A DNA stretch of 64,000 bases from assembly GCF_028551255.1 (NCBI RefSeq), contig NZ_CP117029.1, positions 1,302,001-1,366,000 on the forward strand. The letters are read 5' to 3'. A model generated the notes under the pieces. The model was not told the DNA's origin. It saw only the letters and a list, made by a program, of their open reading frames with translations, and did no database searches. Positions 37,374 to 46,246 of the stretch are shown here, one piece after another. Made by a program: the position numbers and the translations under genes. Positions within the stretch are counted from its first letter, which is position 1; each line of letters begins with the position of its first letter. This DNA is from Vibrio tubiashii (GTDB taxonomy: Bacteria > Pseudomonadota > Gammaproteobacteria > Enterobacterales > Vibrionaceae).

Positions 37374-37598
37374 ATGAAAGGCGCTGAAACTTCAGCGCCA
37401 CCCTCGCGGCATTGGGTGGCGTTGTATACCTTTATCATTTTATTGCCGCTGGTTTACGCCATACCACCGTTTGTGGTGGAAAACATTTCAGACAATAAGG
37501 AAGTGGTGACCTTTGTCTCGGTCGCCATTATTGTCCCTTTGGTTTCCTATTTGTTTTTGCCTTTGGCAATAAAGCTACACTCCGCCGTTAGATCCTAA
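37374..37598 (+). CDS. Small two-TM membrane protein, unknown function
   Basis: The protein has 74 residues with two hydrophobic helices (about 14-34 and 44-67). The ATG lies two bases after the hydrolase stop, so translation is coupled. I do not recognise a family. Pirin-hydrolase-membrane protein co-transcription suggests a role linked to export or sensing of the same compound, but nothing specific can be said. Confidence 0.6.
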   Translation: MKGAETSAPPSRHWVALYTFIILLPLVYAIPPFVVENISDNKEVVTFVSVAIIVPLVSYLFLPLAIKLHSAVRS

Positions 37599-37628
37599 AA
37601 AGACAACAGATTTAAAAACGCCAATCAG

Positions 37629-37652
37629 AAAAGCCCCACTCGAAAGTGGGGC
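37629..37652 (-). terminator. Terminator of scrA
   Basis: On the minus strand GCCCCACT pairs with AGTGGGGC around TTCG, followed by TTTTCT. It lies about 55 bases after the scrA stop. Confidence 0.85.
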
Positions 37653-37705
37653 AGGAGTCAAAACGTGTTTTGACTACGGGGGTTCTAGTCCTTTAAGAAC
37701 CGACT

Positions 37706-39145
37706 TTAAGCTGTGGCAGCGTTTGCGTTTTTGATGCGCTCGCGTGCGCCGAGTACCAAGGTTAGGCCAAATGCAACAGCGAATGAAATTGCCATACCCG
37801 CCACGTAATAACCTAGCTTATCTGGCACAATCGAAATAACACCAGGTAGTCCAGCTGCCCCTAAAGCTTGCGCTTTAACATTGAATAGAGTGATAAAGGC
37901 ACTTGATGCAGCCGCACCGATAACGGCTGCGATGAATGGGTAACGAAGTTTAAGATTTACACCAAACATTGCTGGTTCAGTAATACCAAGTAAGGCCGTT
38001 ACACCAGAGGGCATAGCGATTCCTTTTAGTTTGGTGTCTTTAGTGGTAAAACCAACCGCAAGCGCAGAAGCCCCTTGTGCGATGTTTGACATAGCGGCAA
38101 TTGGGAAAATAAACGTACCGCCAGTCACTGCGATGTCAGCGAGTAACTGCGTTTCAATGGCAATAAAGCTGTGGTGCATACCGGTAATCACAAATGGTGC
38201 GTAAATGAAGCCGAATAGCGCGCCACCTATGAAGCCTGCAGAATCGTATAACCAGTTTAGGCCGTCACCAAGTAGAAAACCGATATCGCGAGTGATAGGA
38301 CCAACAAGCGTAAACGTTAAGAAACCTGTAATGAAAATGGCGAGCATAGGAGTCAGCAGGTTATCCAATACTGAAGGGATAACTTTACGCAGGCCGTTTT
38401 CTACTTTGGCTAGAATGTATGCAGAGACAAGAACGGGAAGAACTGAACCTTGGTAACCCACTTTTTGGATTTCAAAACCGAAGATGTTCCAAGTCGGGAT
38501 AGTCCCCGCAACGCTGGCTCCACCGAATCCCCAGCCGTTAAGCAGATCTGGGTGAACCATCAACATACCTAACGCAGCCCCCAAGAATGGGTTGCCACCG
38601 AATTTTTTGCTGGCAGAGAAAGCAAGAAGTACTGGCAAGTAGACAAAAGGTGCGTTAGCAAAGGTGTTAATCATACTTGCAAGATCAGCGAGTCCGGGAT
38701 TTGCGTCAATCAAGGATTGTCCGTCGATAAACAGCCCTTTCGCTGTGAGTAAGTTAAAGATACCCATCAACAGACCACCAGCAACAATAGCTGGAATGAT
38801 TGGAACGAAGATATCAGACAAGCCTTTTACCGCGCGTTGCACAATGTTTTGTTTTTCTGCTCCGGCGCTTGCGACGTCATTGGTTGACATCTCACTCATG
38901 CCAGTAAGTTTTGCCATTTCTGCATGGACTTGGTTAACAATTCCAGAACCAAAAATGATCTGATATTGACCAGCAACTTTAAATTGGCCTTTTACCCCGT
39001 CAAGGTTAGCGATAGCTTCTTCATCAATGATTGAGTCATCTTTTAACGCTAAACGCAGGCGTGTTGCACAGTGGGCGAGCGCTTGAAGGTTATCTTTGCC
39101 TCCAAGAAGCTCCAGCAGCTCTTTTGCAATAATTGGATAGTTCAT
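37706..39145 (-). CDS. scrA: PTS sucrose-specific EIIBC component
   Basis: The protein has 479 residues. The EIIB domain (about 1-90) has the phosphorylated cysteine in LAHCATRLRLAL. The EIIC domain (about 110-470) is a multi-helix permease with GITEPAMFGVNL near the substrate site. It imports sucrose as sucrose-6-phosphate; the EIIA function must come from elsewhere, as is common for ScrA. It is divergent from scrR with ScrR-type operators between them, and scrB lies beyond. Confidence 0.93.
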   Translation of the reverse strand: MNYPIIAKELLELLGGKDNLQALAHCATRLRLALKDDSIIDEEAIANLDGVKGQFKVAGQYQIIFGSGIVNQVHAEMAKLTGMSEMSTNDVASAGAEKQNIVQRAVKGLSDIFVPIIPAIVAGGLLMGIFNLLTAKGLFIDGQSLIDANPGLADLASMINTFANAPFVYLPVLLAFSASKKFGGNPFLGAALGMLMVHPDLLNGWGFGGASVAGTIPTWNIFGFEIQKVGYQGSVLPVLVSAYILAKVENGLRKVIPSVLDNLLTPMLAIFITGFLTFTLVGPITRDIGFLLGDGLNWLYDSAGFIGGALFGFIYAPFVITGMHHSFIAIETQLLADIAVTGGTFIFPIAAMSNIAQGASALAVGFTTKDTKLKGIAMPSGVTALLGITEPAMFGVNLKLRYPFIAAVIGAAASSAFITLFNVKAQALGAAGLPGVISIVPDKLGYYVAGMAISFAVAFGLTLVLGARERIKNANAATA

Positions 39146-39209
39146 TCCAAACCCCGGTTGTTATCTTCTACTTATCTAGTTAATAGTTCAAAAAGGTGTT
39201 GAATACTTT

Positions 39210-39227
39210 TTGGGAACGTTTGCAAAA
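39210..39227. promoter_or_regulatory. ScrR operator 1
   Basis: TTGGGAACGTTTGCAAAA, the exact reverse complement of the scrB-proximal site at 40496. It lies 65 bases before scrA and fits a LacI-family operator with a central CG. Confidence 0.82.
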
Positions 39228-39349
39228 TCGATTCTTTGCGATCAATGGAAATGAGTCAAAACATATTGGGGTTTTATGTGAGATAGATCTGCTAAAATAT
39301 TTTGCTAAACCGATTGGGCAAGGTGGAAATTGCCTTGAAATCTGGTACT

Positions 39350-39367
39350 TTTTGCAAACAATCCCAA
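39350..39367. promoter_or_regulatory. ScrR operator 2
   Basis: TTTTGCAAACAATCCCAA matches the scrB-proximal operator at 16 of 18 positions and lies 22 bases before scrR. Autoregulation of scrR is likely. Confidence 0.75.
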
Positions 39368-39389
39368 TTACTTATTATGAGAGCCCTCA

Positions 39390-40376
39390 ATGGCAAGCTT
39401 ACATGACGTCGCAGAACTGGCTGGAGTCTCTAAATCGACCGTATCCCGAGTGATCAACAACGAATACGGCGTAAAAGAGGCCACTAAGCTTAAAGTGATG
39501 AAAGCGGTAGAAGAGGTTGGCTATGTGGTCAATCAGGTGGCGAAAGACCTGAAATCACAGAAAACAAACTTAGTTGGCGTGATAGTACCTCGCGTTTCTT
39601 CACATGCGACTGCGCAAGGGATTGATGGTTTAAGTCGAGTGTTTGAGCAAGCAGGTAAACATGTCCTATTGGCGAGTACTCAGTTGTCTGATGAAAAAGA
39701 AATTGAATATATCCAGTTATTTAACCAGAAGCGTGTCGAAGGGATTGTGCTTTACGCTACACATATCGACAACGAATTAGTTAAAGCAATCAGTCAGTCT
39801 AAAGCGCCTGTTGTGCTCGTTGGACAAGATGGTTCATTGTTTAATATCCCGAGCGTTGTCCATGACGATCTCCGCGTTGGTTTTGAAGCCGGGAATCGAC
39901 TGCTCGCGGCGGGTTGCAAGCAGATTGGTTTTATAGGTGTTCCTGATTCTGATTTAGCCGTCGACAAACTACGTTCAGACGGCTTAACGCAAGCGCTAGC
40001 GATGAATGACCAACAGTTGCTCTTTCATTGCCACGGAGAGTTTAGCATTGAGTCAGGCTACGTGAACATGAAGCAAATTCTTGCCAGTTACCCAGATGTT
40101 GATGGTGTGTTTTGTGCTACGGACCGTATTGCTGTCGGAGCTATAAAAGCGCTCCAAGAGGCGGGAATTGAAGTAGGTAAACAAATCAAAGTCCTTGGTG
40201 TTGGTAATGATGAGCTGGGGTACATTAACTGGCCAAGCTTATCTACCTTTAACTATGCTTTTGATACAGCAGGGGAAAATGGTGCAAAAATGTTGCTAGA
40301 GCTAATCGAAGGAAAGCCTCAAGTGATGAGTAAACTCGTGTTAACGTTCCAAAATATTGACCGAGAAACCTGCTAG
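39390..40376 (+). CDS. scrR: LacI-family sucrose operon repressor
   Basis: The protein has 328 residues. The LacI helix-turn-helix with hinge is at the N-terminus (SLHDVAELAGVSKSTVSRVI), followed by a periplasmic-binding-like domain with DGVFCATDRIAVGAIKALQ. Its place between scrA and scrB, and three matching operators in the two intergenic regions, support ScrR. It should release DNA when sucrose or fructose derivatives bind. Confidence 0.9.
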   Translation: MASLHDVAELAGVSKSTVSRVINNEYGVKEATKLKVMKAVEEVGYVVNQVAKDLKSQKTNLVGVIVPRVSSHATAQGIDGLSRVFEQAGKHVLLASTQLSDEKEIEYIQLFNQKRVEGIVLYATHIDNELVKAISQSKAPVVLVGQDGSLFNIPSVVHDDLRVGFEAGNRLLAAGCKQIGFIGVPDSDLAVDKLRSDGLTQALAMNDQQLLFHCHGEFSIESGYVNMKQILASYPDVDGVFCATDRIAVGAIKALQEAGIEVGKQIKVLGVGNDELGYINWPSLSTFNYAFDTAGENGAKMLLELIEGKPQVMSKLVLTFQNIDRETC

Positions 40377-40402
40377 CCAGAACAGATTCACCTTATTAAA
40401 AA

Positions 40403-40425
40403 GCCTGAGCAATCAGGCTTTTTTT
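40403..40425 (+). terminator. Terminator after scrR
   Basis: GCCTGA-GCAA-TCAGGC followed by seven T residues, preceded by an A run. It separates scrR from scrB. Confidence 0.88.
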
Positions 40426-40495
40426 GTGCTCTTGATCACGACAATAGCGACCAAACAGCACGACATATCTTGTACTTTCTAATCTGATAATGTAG

Positions 40496-40513
40496 TTTTG
40501 CAAACGTTCCCAA
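40496..40513. promoter_or_regulatory. ScrR operator 3, before scrB
   Basis: TTTTGCAAACGTTCCCAA lies 17 bases before the scrB start and is the exact reverse complement of operator 1. Confidence 0.82.
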
Positions 40514-40530
40514 TTTTTAGGTAAGTTTTG

Positions 40531-42162
40531 ATGTCTGTTGAACACTATCTCACCCTTTGTGGTGGCAAAAACAATGTTACTCGGGTTTTAGTTCATAATG
40601 ATGAGCTGATTTTGGCGGTTGCTGATGTTTCTTTAGTGGCCGAAAGCCATCTTATCGTAGATGTTAGGGACATACTGGGCGAGTCTCAGGTGGTGTTTAA
40701 ACGTATTCAGTCATTTGATAGTGAAGCCTTGCTGAAAATAGGTCGATACATCGCAGAAAACCAACGTGCAGCACTCGCACCAAGGTTAGCACCGACTGCA
40801 TGCCAGCATCGGCCGAATTGGCATATCTCTCCGCCTCAAGGTCTGCTTAACGACCCAAATGGTTTTGTCTTCCACAATGGCGAGTATCATCTTTTTTATC
40901 AATGGTATCCTCATGCTTGTGTGCATAAAGATAAGTACTGGGCACATCTCTCAAGCGCTGATTTGGTCAACTGGCAGTGGCAATCTACCGCGTTGACGCC
41001 TTCAGATTGGTTTGACTCTCATGGGGTGTTCTCTGGTCATGCACTTAGCCATGACAACCAATTGATGCTGTTCTATACGGGTAACACTCGAATTGGTGAG
41101 CAACGAGATCGCCATACAACCCAGTGTTTAGCGACATCAGATGACGGTTATCACTTTATCAAGCATGGTCCAGTGATCGGTTGCCTTCCTGAAGGTGTCA
41201 CCCCGCACATTAGAGATCCTAAAATTGTGCGTTACGGTGAAGAGTGGGTGATGTTACTTGGAGCACAAACCACCGATCTGCAGGGGCGCTTAGCGATTTA
41301 CACTTCAGATAACCTAAAAGAATGGAAGTTCAAAGGGCTGTATGGAGAAGAGTTGGGTGACTTTGGTTACATGTGGGAGTGTCCAGATCTGTTTACGATT
41401 GAAGAGCACACCTATGCTGTAATTGGGCCTCAGGGTATTGAGTCGTTTTCTAAGCATAATACCATCCCACATCACAACGGCATTGCTCGTGCGAAATTGA
41501 GTCACGAAAACGGTATCGAGTTATCTGACTTTACACATCTTGACTACGGCTTTGATTTTTACGCCCCGCAAACCTTGTTAACTGCCGATGGCAGGCGGGT
41601 TATGTGTGGTTGGATGGGACTACCCGATGAAGTTGATCAGCCTTCTTCAGATAACGGTTGGGTACACCAACTAACCGCGATGCGTGAATTGACAGTAAAA
41701 GATGGGAAACTGAATCAGTGGCCAATCAAAGAGATTGAGCAGCTCGCGCAAGCTGAGCAATCTATTGAACTGACTGCAGAGCGCTATGATTTAGAAACGA
41801 AGTCATTTGATTTAAGTGTTTCTCTAGAGTGGGGGAGTGAGCTTCGTCTATTTGAAAATGATGAGCAAGCTTTGGTACTTAAAGCAGATTCAGATAACCA
41901 ACGTCTAGTTATGGACCGCTCGAAAACACTTAACCGAGCACCGGATACGATTCGTGAACTGCCACTGACATCGGACAGAATTGATCTACGTATTTTGGCT
42001 GACAACTCTTCAATTGAAGTGTTTGTTAACGGTGGGCAAGCGGTGATGACATCACGAGTCTTTACAGCGGAAAACGCAACTGGGATATCAATTAAAGGCA
42101 CGTCACTTGATGCAAGATACAGATGCTTAAATGCGAGCAATTCGCCTTTCAGTTCAAACTAA
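40531..42162 (+). CDS. scrB: Sucrose-6-phosphate hydrolase (GH32)
   Basis: The protein has 543 residues. The GH32 nucleophile motif (W-x-NDPNG) is visible as GLLNDPNGFVFHNGEYHLFY near residue 105. The RDP motif is IRDPKIV and the acid/base segment is MWECPDLF. It splits sucrose-6-phosphate into glucose-6-phosphate and fructose in the cytoplasm. The ATG at 40531 follows AGGTAAG; a TTG one codon upstream is less likely. An N-terminal extension of about 90 residues before the catalytic core is normal for this subfamily. Confidence 0.95.
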   Translation: MSVEHYLTLCGGKNNVTRVLVHNDELILAVADVSLVAESHLIVDVRDILGESQVVFKRIQSFDSEALLKIGRYIAENQRAALAPRLAPTACQHRPNWHISPPQGLLNDPNGFVFHNGEYHLFYQWYPHACVHKDKYWAHLSSADLVNWQWQSTALTPSDWFDSHGVFSGHALSHDNQLMLFYTGNTRIGEQRDRHTTQCLATSDDGYHFIKHGPVIGCLPEGVTPHIRDPKIVRYGEEWVMLLGAQTTDLQGRLAIYTSDNLKEWKFKGLYGEELGDFGYMWECPDLFTIEEHTYAVIGPQGIESFSKHNTIPHHNGIARAKLSHENGIELSDFTHLDYGFDFYAPQTLLTADGRRVMCGWMGLPDEVDQPSSDNGWVHQLTAMRELTVKDGKLNQWPIKEIEQLAQAEQSIELTAERYDLETKSFDLSVSLEWGSELRLFENDEQALVLKADSDNQRLVMDRSKTLNRAPDTIRELPLTSDRIDLRILADNSSIEVFVNGGQAVMTSRVFTAENATGISIKGTSLDARYRCLNASNSPFSSN

Positions 42163-42180
42163 AATTGCTGGTCTCTGACG

Positions 42181-42211
42181 AAAAAAAAGCCCCGAGTACA
42201 ATTCTCGGGGC
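42181..42211 (-). terminator. Terminator of scrK, also able to serve scrB
   Basis: GCCCCGAG and CTCGGGGC enclose TACAATT. A run of eight T residues follows on the minus strand. On the plus strand only a weak T-rich tail follows. It lies between the convergent scrB and scrK genes. Confidence 0.88.
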
Positions 42212-42241
42212 CTTCGTTTATCTGCTCGTTCTCACATTACA

Positions 42242-43159
42242 CTAGATATACTCTAACAATGCTTGTTGAGTTGGTAATGCGGTCATTGCACCCTTTTGAG
42301 TCGTAGCTAAAGCGCCACAACCGTTCGCCCATTGAACTGCAGCCTCGATATTTGAACTGTTCGCCCAGTCACTGTGTCGCGATAGTTTGGCTAACAAGCC
42401 ACCTACGAATGCATCGCCCGCACCTGTCGTATCGACTGGTTTCACGGTTTGACCTGATAGCAATCGTTGCTCACCTTCGAAGACGACAAGCGCACCTTTT
42501 GCACCTTGAGTGACAAGAACCAATGAGTTGCTATCGCTTTCAATGGCTTTTAATCCATCTCCAAGCGAAGCGGTGTTGGTCAGAAACATCAGTTCATCAT
42601 CAGAAAATTTTACTACGTCAGCGAGCGCAATCGCTTGTTTGACCACGGGTTTGAGTTCGTCTGGCTGTGTCCACACTTCTTCACGTAGGTTTGGATCGAA
42701 GCTAACAAATCCACCAACGGCTTTGATTTGGCGCATCGCTTTAAGAGTGCTGCTGCGGCTCGGTTCGTTAGCCAATGCAATGGAGCACACGTGTAACCAT
42801 TCGCCTGCCTTAAACTGAGGAATGTCACTTTCAGCTAAAAACTGATCGGCACTGGGTTTGACCATAAAGGTAAAGCTGCGCTCACCGCTGTCATCTAGAT
42901 CGACAATCACTGTCGAAGTGCGATGTGCGTCATCAAGCAGCATAAACTCAGTATCTACTTGTTCATCAGCAAGTGTGTTCTGCATAAATCTACCAAGGGG
43001 ATCTTGACCAACACGACCAAAGAATGCGCTTTTTCCACCGAGCCTAGCGATCGCAACCGCTACGTTGGCTGGCGCGCCACCTGGACATTTTAAGTAGGTT
43101 GATTCGGTATCCGGAATTAGGTCAACGACGGCGTCGCCTGTCACCCAAACTCTGTTCAT
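42242..43159 (-). CDS. scrK: Fructokinase (PfkB family)
   Basis: The protein has 305 residues. The PfkB signatures GGAPANVAVAIARLGG (N-terminal) and DTTGAGDAFVGGLLAKL (C-terminal, catalytic Asp in GAGD) are intact. It phosphorylates the fructose released by ScrB. I chose the ATG at 43159 with AGAGG before it rather than the GTG at 43168. A Cra-like palindrome lies 45 bases upstream, and the Cra-like regulator gene is divergent from it. Confidence 0.94.
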   Translation of the reverse strand: MNRVWVTGDAVVDLIPDTESTYLKCPGGAPANVAVAIARLGGKSAFFGRVGQDPLGRFMQNTLADEQVDTEFMLLDDAHRTSTVIVDLDDSGERSFTFMVKPSADQFLAESDIPQFKAGEWLHVCSIALANEPSRSSTLKAMRQIKAVGGFVSFDPNLREEVWTQPDELKPVVKQAIALADVVKFSDDELMFLTNTASLGDGLKAIESDSNSLVLVTQGAKGALVVFEGEQRLLSGQTVKPVDTTGAGDAFVGGLLAKLSRHSDWANSSNIEAAVQWANGCGALATTQKGAMTALPTQQALLEYI

Positions 43160-43203
43160 AGTTGTCACCTCTAATCTCTCAATAACGATGCGTTAATTAT
43201 AAT

Positions 43204-43219
43204 GCTAAAACGGTTTAGC
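43204..43219. promoter_or_regulatory. Cra/FruR-like operator before scrK
   Basis: GCTAAAACGGTTTAGC is a 16-bp palindrome with one mismatch. It resembles the GCTGAAACG-type Cra site. It lies in the intergenic region between scrK and the Cra-like gene, the expected place for control and autoregulation. Confidence 0.6.
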
Positions 43220-43400
43220 TACTATCTAATTCAAGTTATAATGAATGCTAAGAGAGTGAATTGTGATCCAATCCGATCTTTTAGATGCCACTAGGATCGA
43301 CAAAGCGATAAGACGTGCAAACAGTTAGCTATATTGCTTGATGCCAGTAGAATAGACTGGGGCACGCCACTCTTAGACGACGAGCATTAACAGGAAAAGA

Positions 43401-44399
43401 ATGACAACGAAAAAGCTTAAGCTAGCCGATATTGCTGAATTGGCAGGTGTTTCAAAATCGACCGTAAGTTTTGTGCTCAATGGTCATGCTAAAAAACACC
43501 GCATAAATGAAGAAACAGTAAAGAAAGTAGAAGCTATCGCTGTGGCAAACAACTATTCGCCAAGCATTTATGCGCGGGCGTTGAAGTCTAAGCAGACCTA
43601 TACTGCAGGGCTTGTCATTCCTGATCTGGCCAACATGGGTTTTGCTAACATCGCAAAACGACTGGAGGTGCTTTGTCGTAGTGAAGGTTACCAACTGTTA
43701 ATCGCATCATCAGATGATGATCCAGAAATGGAAAAGCAGGCGATTCAAAGCTTGGTCGACAGGCAAGTTGATCTGTTATTGATTGCGACGTCTCAAACTA
43801 GTGAGAGTGACTTACAGAAACTGAAACAGACGACGCCTGTTATTCTTTTTGACCGAGTATTTGAAGACAGCCTCTTTACCACCATTAAAACGGACGCTGT
43901 TAGCGCGACTCAAGAGGTCGTTGCGAACTTAGTGAAAGGCCTTGATGAGTGTTTTTATATCGGTGGGCAACTGGATCTTTCACCAAGTAGAGATCGTTTC
44001 TCAGGTTACCAAGCGGGATTACAGCAGGCCGGAATCAAATTTCGAGAAGAGTTTGTTATTCACCAAGACTATCAGCCTAGCTCTGGTTACGACATGATGT
44101 CCAAAGTGGTCGAGCAAAATGGCCGAGTCCCAAAAGCTGTATTTACCGCCTCATATTCGCTGCTAGAGGGCGTACTACGTTATTTGACTGAAAAGAATTT
44201 ACTGATGTCTGATGTTCGTATCGCAACGTTTGATAACTACGATATTTTAGATTGTCTGCCAATTAAAATTGATTCGATAGAACAAGACTGTGACTTGATT
44301 GCACAAGCTTTATTTGAATCAGGAAAGGCTCTGTTAAATGAGCCCAATCGACAACCCGAACAGTTAGTGTTTCCGGCTAAGATCCATTATCGACGATAG
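43401..44399 (+). CDS. Cra/FruR-like LacI-family regulator
   Basis: The protein has 332 residues. The LacI helix-turn-helix is at about 8-30 (LADIAELAGVSKSTVSFVLN). The insertion KKHRINEETVKKVEAI, GLVIPDL and EGYQLLIASSDDDPEME follow the E. coli Cra/FruR pattern rather than the ScrR pattern. Cra-type proteins respond to phosphorylated fructose. It is divergent from scrK, so it probably controls fructokinase and perhaps other sugar genes. AGGAAAAG precedes the ATG. Confidence 0.87.
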   Translation: MTTKKLKLADIAELAGVSKSTVSFVLNGHAKKHRINEETVKKVEAIAVANNYSPSIYARALKSKQTYTAGLVIPDLANMGFANIAKRLEVLCRSEGYQLLIASSDDDPEMEKQAIQSLVDRQVDLLLIATSQTSESDLQKLKQTTPVILFDRVFEDSLFTTIKTDAVSATQEVVANLVKGLDECFYIGGQLDLSPSRDRFSGYQAGLQQAGIKFREEFVIHQDYQPSSGYDMMSKVVEQNGRVPKAVFTASYSLLEGVLRYLTEKNLLMSDVRIATFDNYDILDCLPIKIDSIEQDCDLIAQALFESGKALLNEPNRQPEQLVFPAKIHYRR

Positions 44400-44612
44400 A
44401 TTATAACAGGCGTTTAAAAACTCTTTTAAAACAGAAGTATAAATATAAAAAGACATTTTATTTAACTTTGGTGTTAAACGTTTTTTGTATTAAATTAAAT
44501 ATCTTAATACCTTCCAAAAAGATAAATCAGCACGCTCTCCCTATGGGCTGTGATCATGTTTCAGTCACAGCAAAGTAGTGCTCAAATTTTTGGAAACTTG
44601 GAAGGTAGTACA

Positions 44613-45680
44613 ATGAATAAGTCTTTAATAGCCGCTTTAGTTTTAACGACCTTGATAGTCGGATGTGGTGGTGGTTCCGGTAGTGATGGCAATGCAAACA
44701 TCAAAGGCAACGAAAACAAAATCAAAGAAACGACAATTGTTTACCCGAGTGGACTCTATATTACTACAATCGGTAATAGCGATTCAGCCGATTTGAAACG
44801 TCGTTCAGATAGCTCTCCAGAATATATGGGCATCGCTTTTGGCTATCATAATCTTTCCGAACAAGAATTGTATGGGAATATTGTCGGTATAGATGAGATG
44901 GGTAATCAGAAGTTCATTAACGTTTTAGGTGAGTATAACCCTAATAATACTCAATTCCCTGAAGAGCTGGTATTGAGATATGAGATCCAGAGTGGTTGGG
45001 GCTCACAAAGAAATGCAAAAGATAGTTCGGGAACCTGGTGGCTTGGCAACTGGAAGCAATCTTTACCATCCGCTCAGAAAGCTCAAATTGATGCCATAGC
45101 GATGAATGATATAACTTTTAGAACGACAGGTAATGGTTTTAAGCTAGTAGCACCACGCGTACACTCTTCAACGGCAGATGTTTTATTTCAGCCTATTGAA
45201 ACTAACAAATTGGTAGATGTAGTACCTACATTACCTAATACCGCTTGGGTGCATATTAAAAGCTATGCTAGCTCTAAAACCTACAATCACTATGAATTTA
45301 CTGAAGATGGAAATGGCTCTCTTAAACTTGTCGCCTCAATTTTGGATAATGGAAACAAGTACTGCCAGACTAATCCAAGTGGATTCTCCACTCAGGGCGA
45401 TAATCAGATGATGATTTTTGAAACTACTCTTTCCGACTCAGGTAGTTGTGCAAACTATCTTAATCTAGACTTGAGTAATGATGATGAGTTAAGGCAGTTT
45501 AAACCCTATCAAGGTGAACATGGAATTCTTATTGGTTTTATTGCAGGGACAGGCGCTACTCAAATGGCGATCTATCATGGTGGAAATTATGAAGAGCAGA
45601 ATACGATTGGAGGTCAAGTAATAGAAACAGAAGAACACCAATCAATTGGTGGCGCGGGTTTCTTCAGACAACAACTGTAA
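44613..45680 (+). CDS. Lipoprotein of unknown function
   Basis: The protein has 355 residues. The ATG at 44613 has GAAGG before it and gives a clean lipoprotein signal: MNKSLIAALVLTT then LIVGC, with the lipidated Cys at about 19 followed by a GGGSGSDG linker. The mature part is polar and beta-rich with Cys residues near its C-terminal half (KYCQTN, GSCANY), possibly one disulfide. I recognise no family. Anchoring to the outer membrane is likely because the residue after Cys is Gly and not Asp. Confidence 0.8.
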   Translation: MNKSLIAALVLTTLIVGCGGGSGSDGNANIKGNENKIKETTIVYPSGLYITTIGNSDSADLKRRSDSSPEYMGIAFGYHNLSEQELYGNIVGIDEMGNQKFINVLGEYNPNNTQFPEELVLRYEIQSGWGSQRNAKDSSGTWWLGNWKQSLPSAQKAQIDAIAMNDITFRTTGNGFKLVAPRVHSSTADVLFQPIETNKLVDVVPTLPNTAWVHIKSYASSKTYNHYEFTEDGNGSLKLVASILDNGNKYCQTNPSGFSTQGDNQMMIFETTLSDSGSCANYLNLDLSNDDELRQFKPYQGEHGILIGFIAGTGATQMAIYHGGNYEEQNTIGGQVIETEEHQSIGGAGFFRQQL

Positions 45681-45748
45681 TTCTCTAGATACAGGTAAAG
45701 TGGTGGAATACACTTCTTCCTATTTTACTGAAGATGTTCTAAGCGCAC

Positions 45749-46198
45749 TTATTTTGTTGTCTTAATATGAGCCACGCAAAAGCGCTCAAACAACTCTCTT
45801 TCTTTACTCTGATACCAACAAGCTGGCATTGCGTTTTGCAGGCCAGCTTTTTTAAGTTGTGTGAGTTCTTGTTTCGAGATGGTCGCATAGTGAAGTAAGC
45901 TATCAAGAATTCGTCTTAGGGAGTTTGGTGTGAGCTCTCCATCCCGCCAGTAGCGCTTGATTTCGCCGATGACCACCGCCGGTGGGACGACTGGTTCCAA
46001 TGCAGAGTCTCGAATGTCTTGAACATTACTTGAACGCGGAGCCGTCGCACGAGCGGTTTCCCAATCGGGCTTGTTTTTGCTCGTGACGAAGCCTTCTCGA
46101 TAACAGTAATAGCTAAACAGAAAGCGCTCTATTTGCGTCCAACGTTCTGCTTTCACTTCCAAATAGATGTGTTCAAATTCGATGTCCAGATCGGTCAT
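45749..46198 (-). CDS. Hypothetical protein
   Basis: A soluble protein of 149 residues, rich in charged and aromatic residues, without signal peptide or membrane helix. No family is recognised. It starts 48 bp after the MATE exporter stop on the same strand and may be co-transcribed with it. Confidence 0.65.
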   Translation of the reverse strand: MTDLDIEFEHIYLEVKAERWTQIERFLFSYYCYREGFVTSKNKPDWETARATAPRSSNVQDIRDSALEPVVPPAVVIGEIKRYWRDGELTPNSLRRILDSLLHYATISKQELTQLKKAGLQNAMPACWYQSKERELFERFCVAHIKTTK

Positions 46199-46246
46199 GA
46201 CTTGATGTATCGCCTAACAGTGCGTGATGGTAGTGAGAGTCTACGC

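Noticed and set aside
39277..39292. CRP site between scrA and scrR
   Set aside because: TGTGA is present but the right half-site (TCTGC) matches TCACA poorly.
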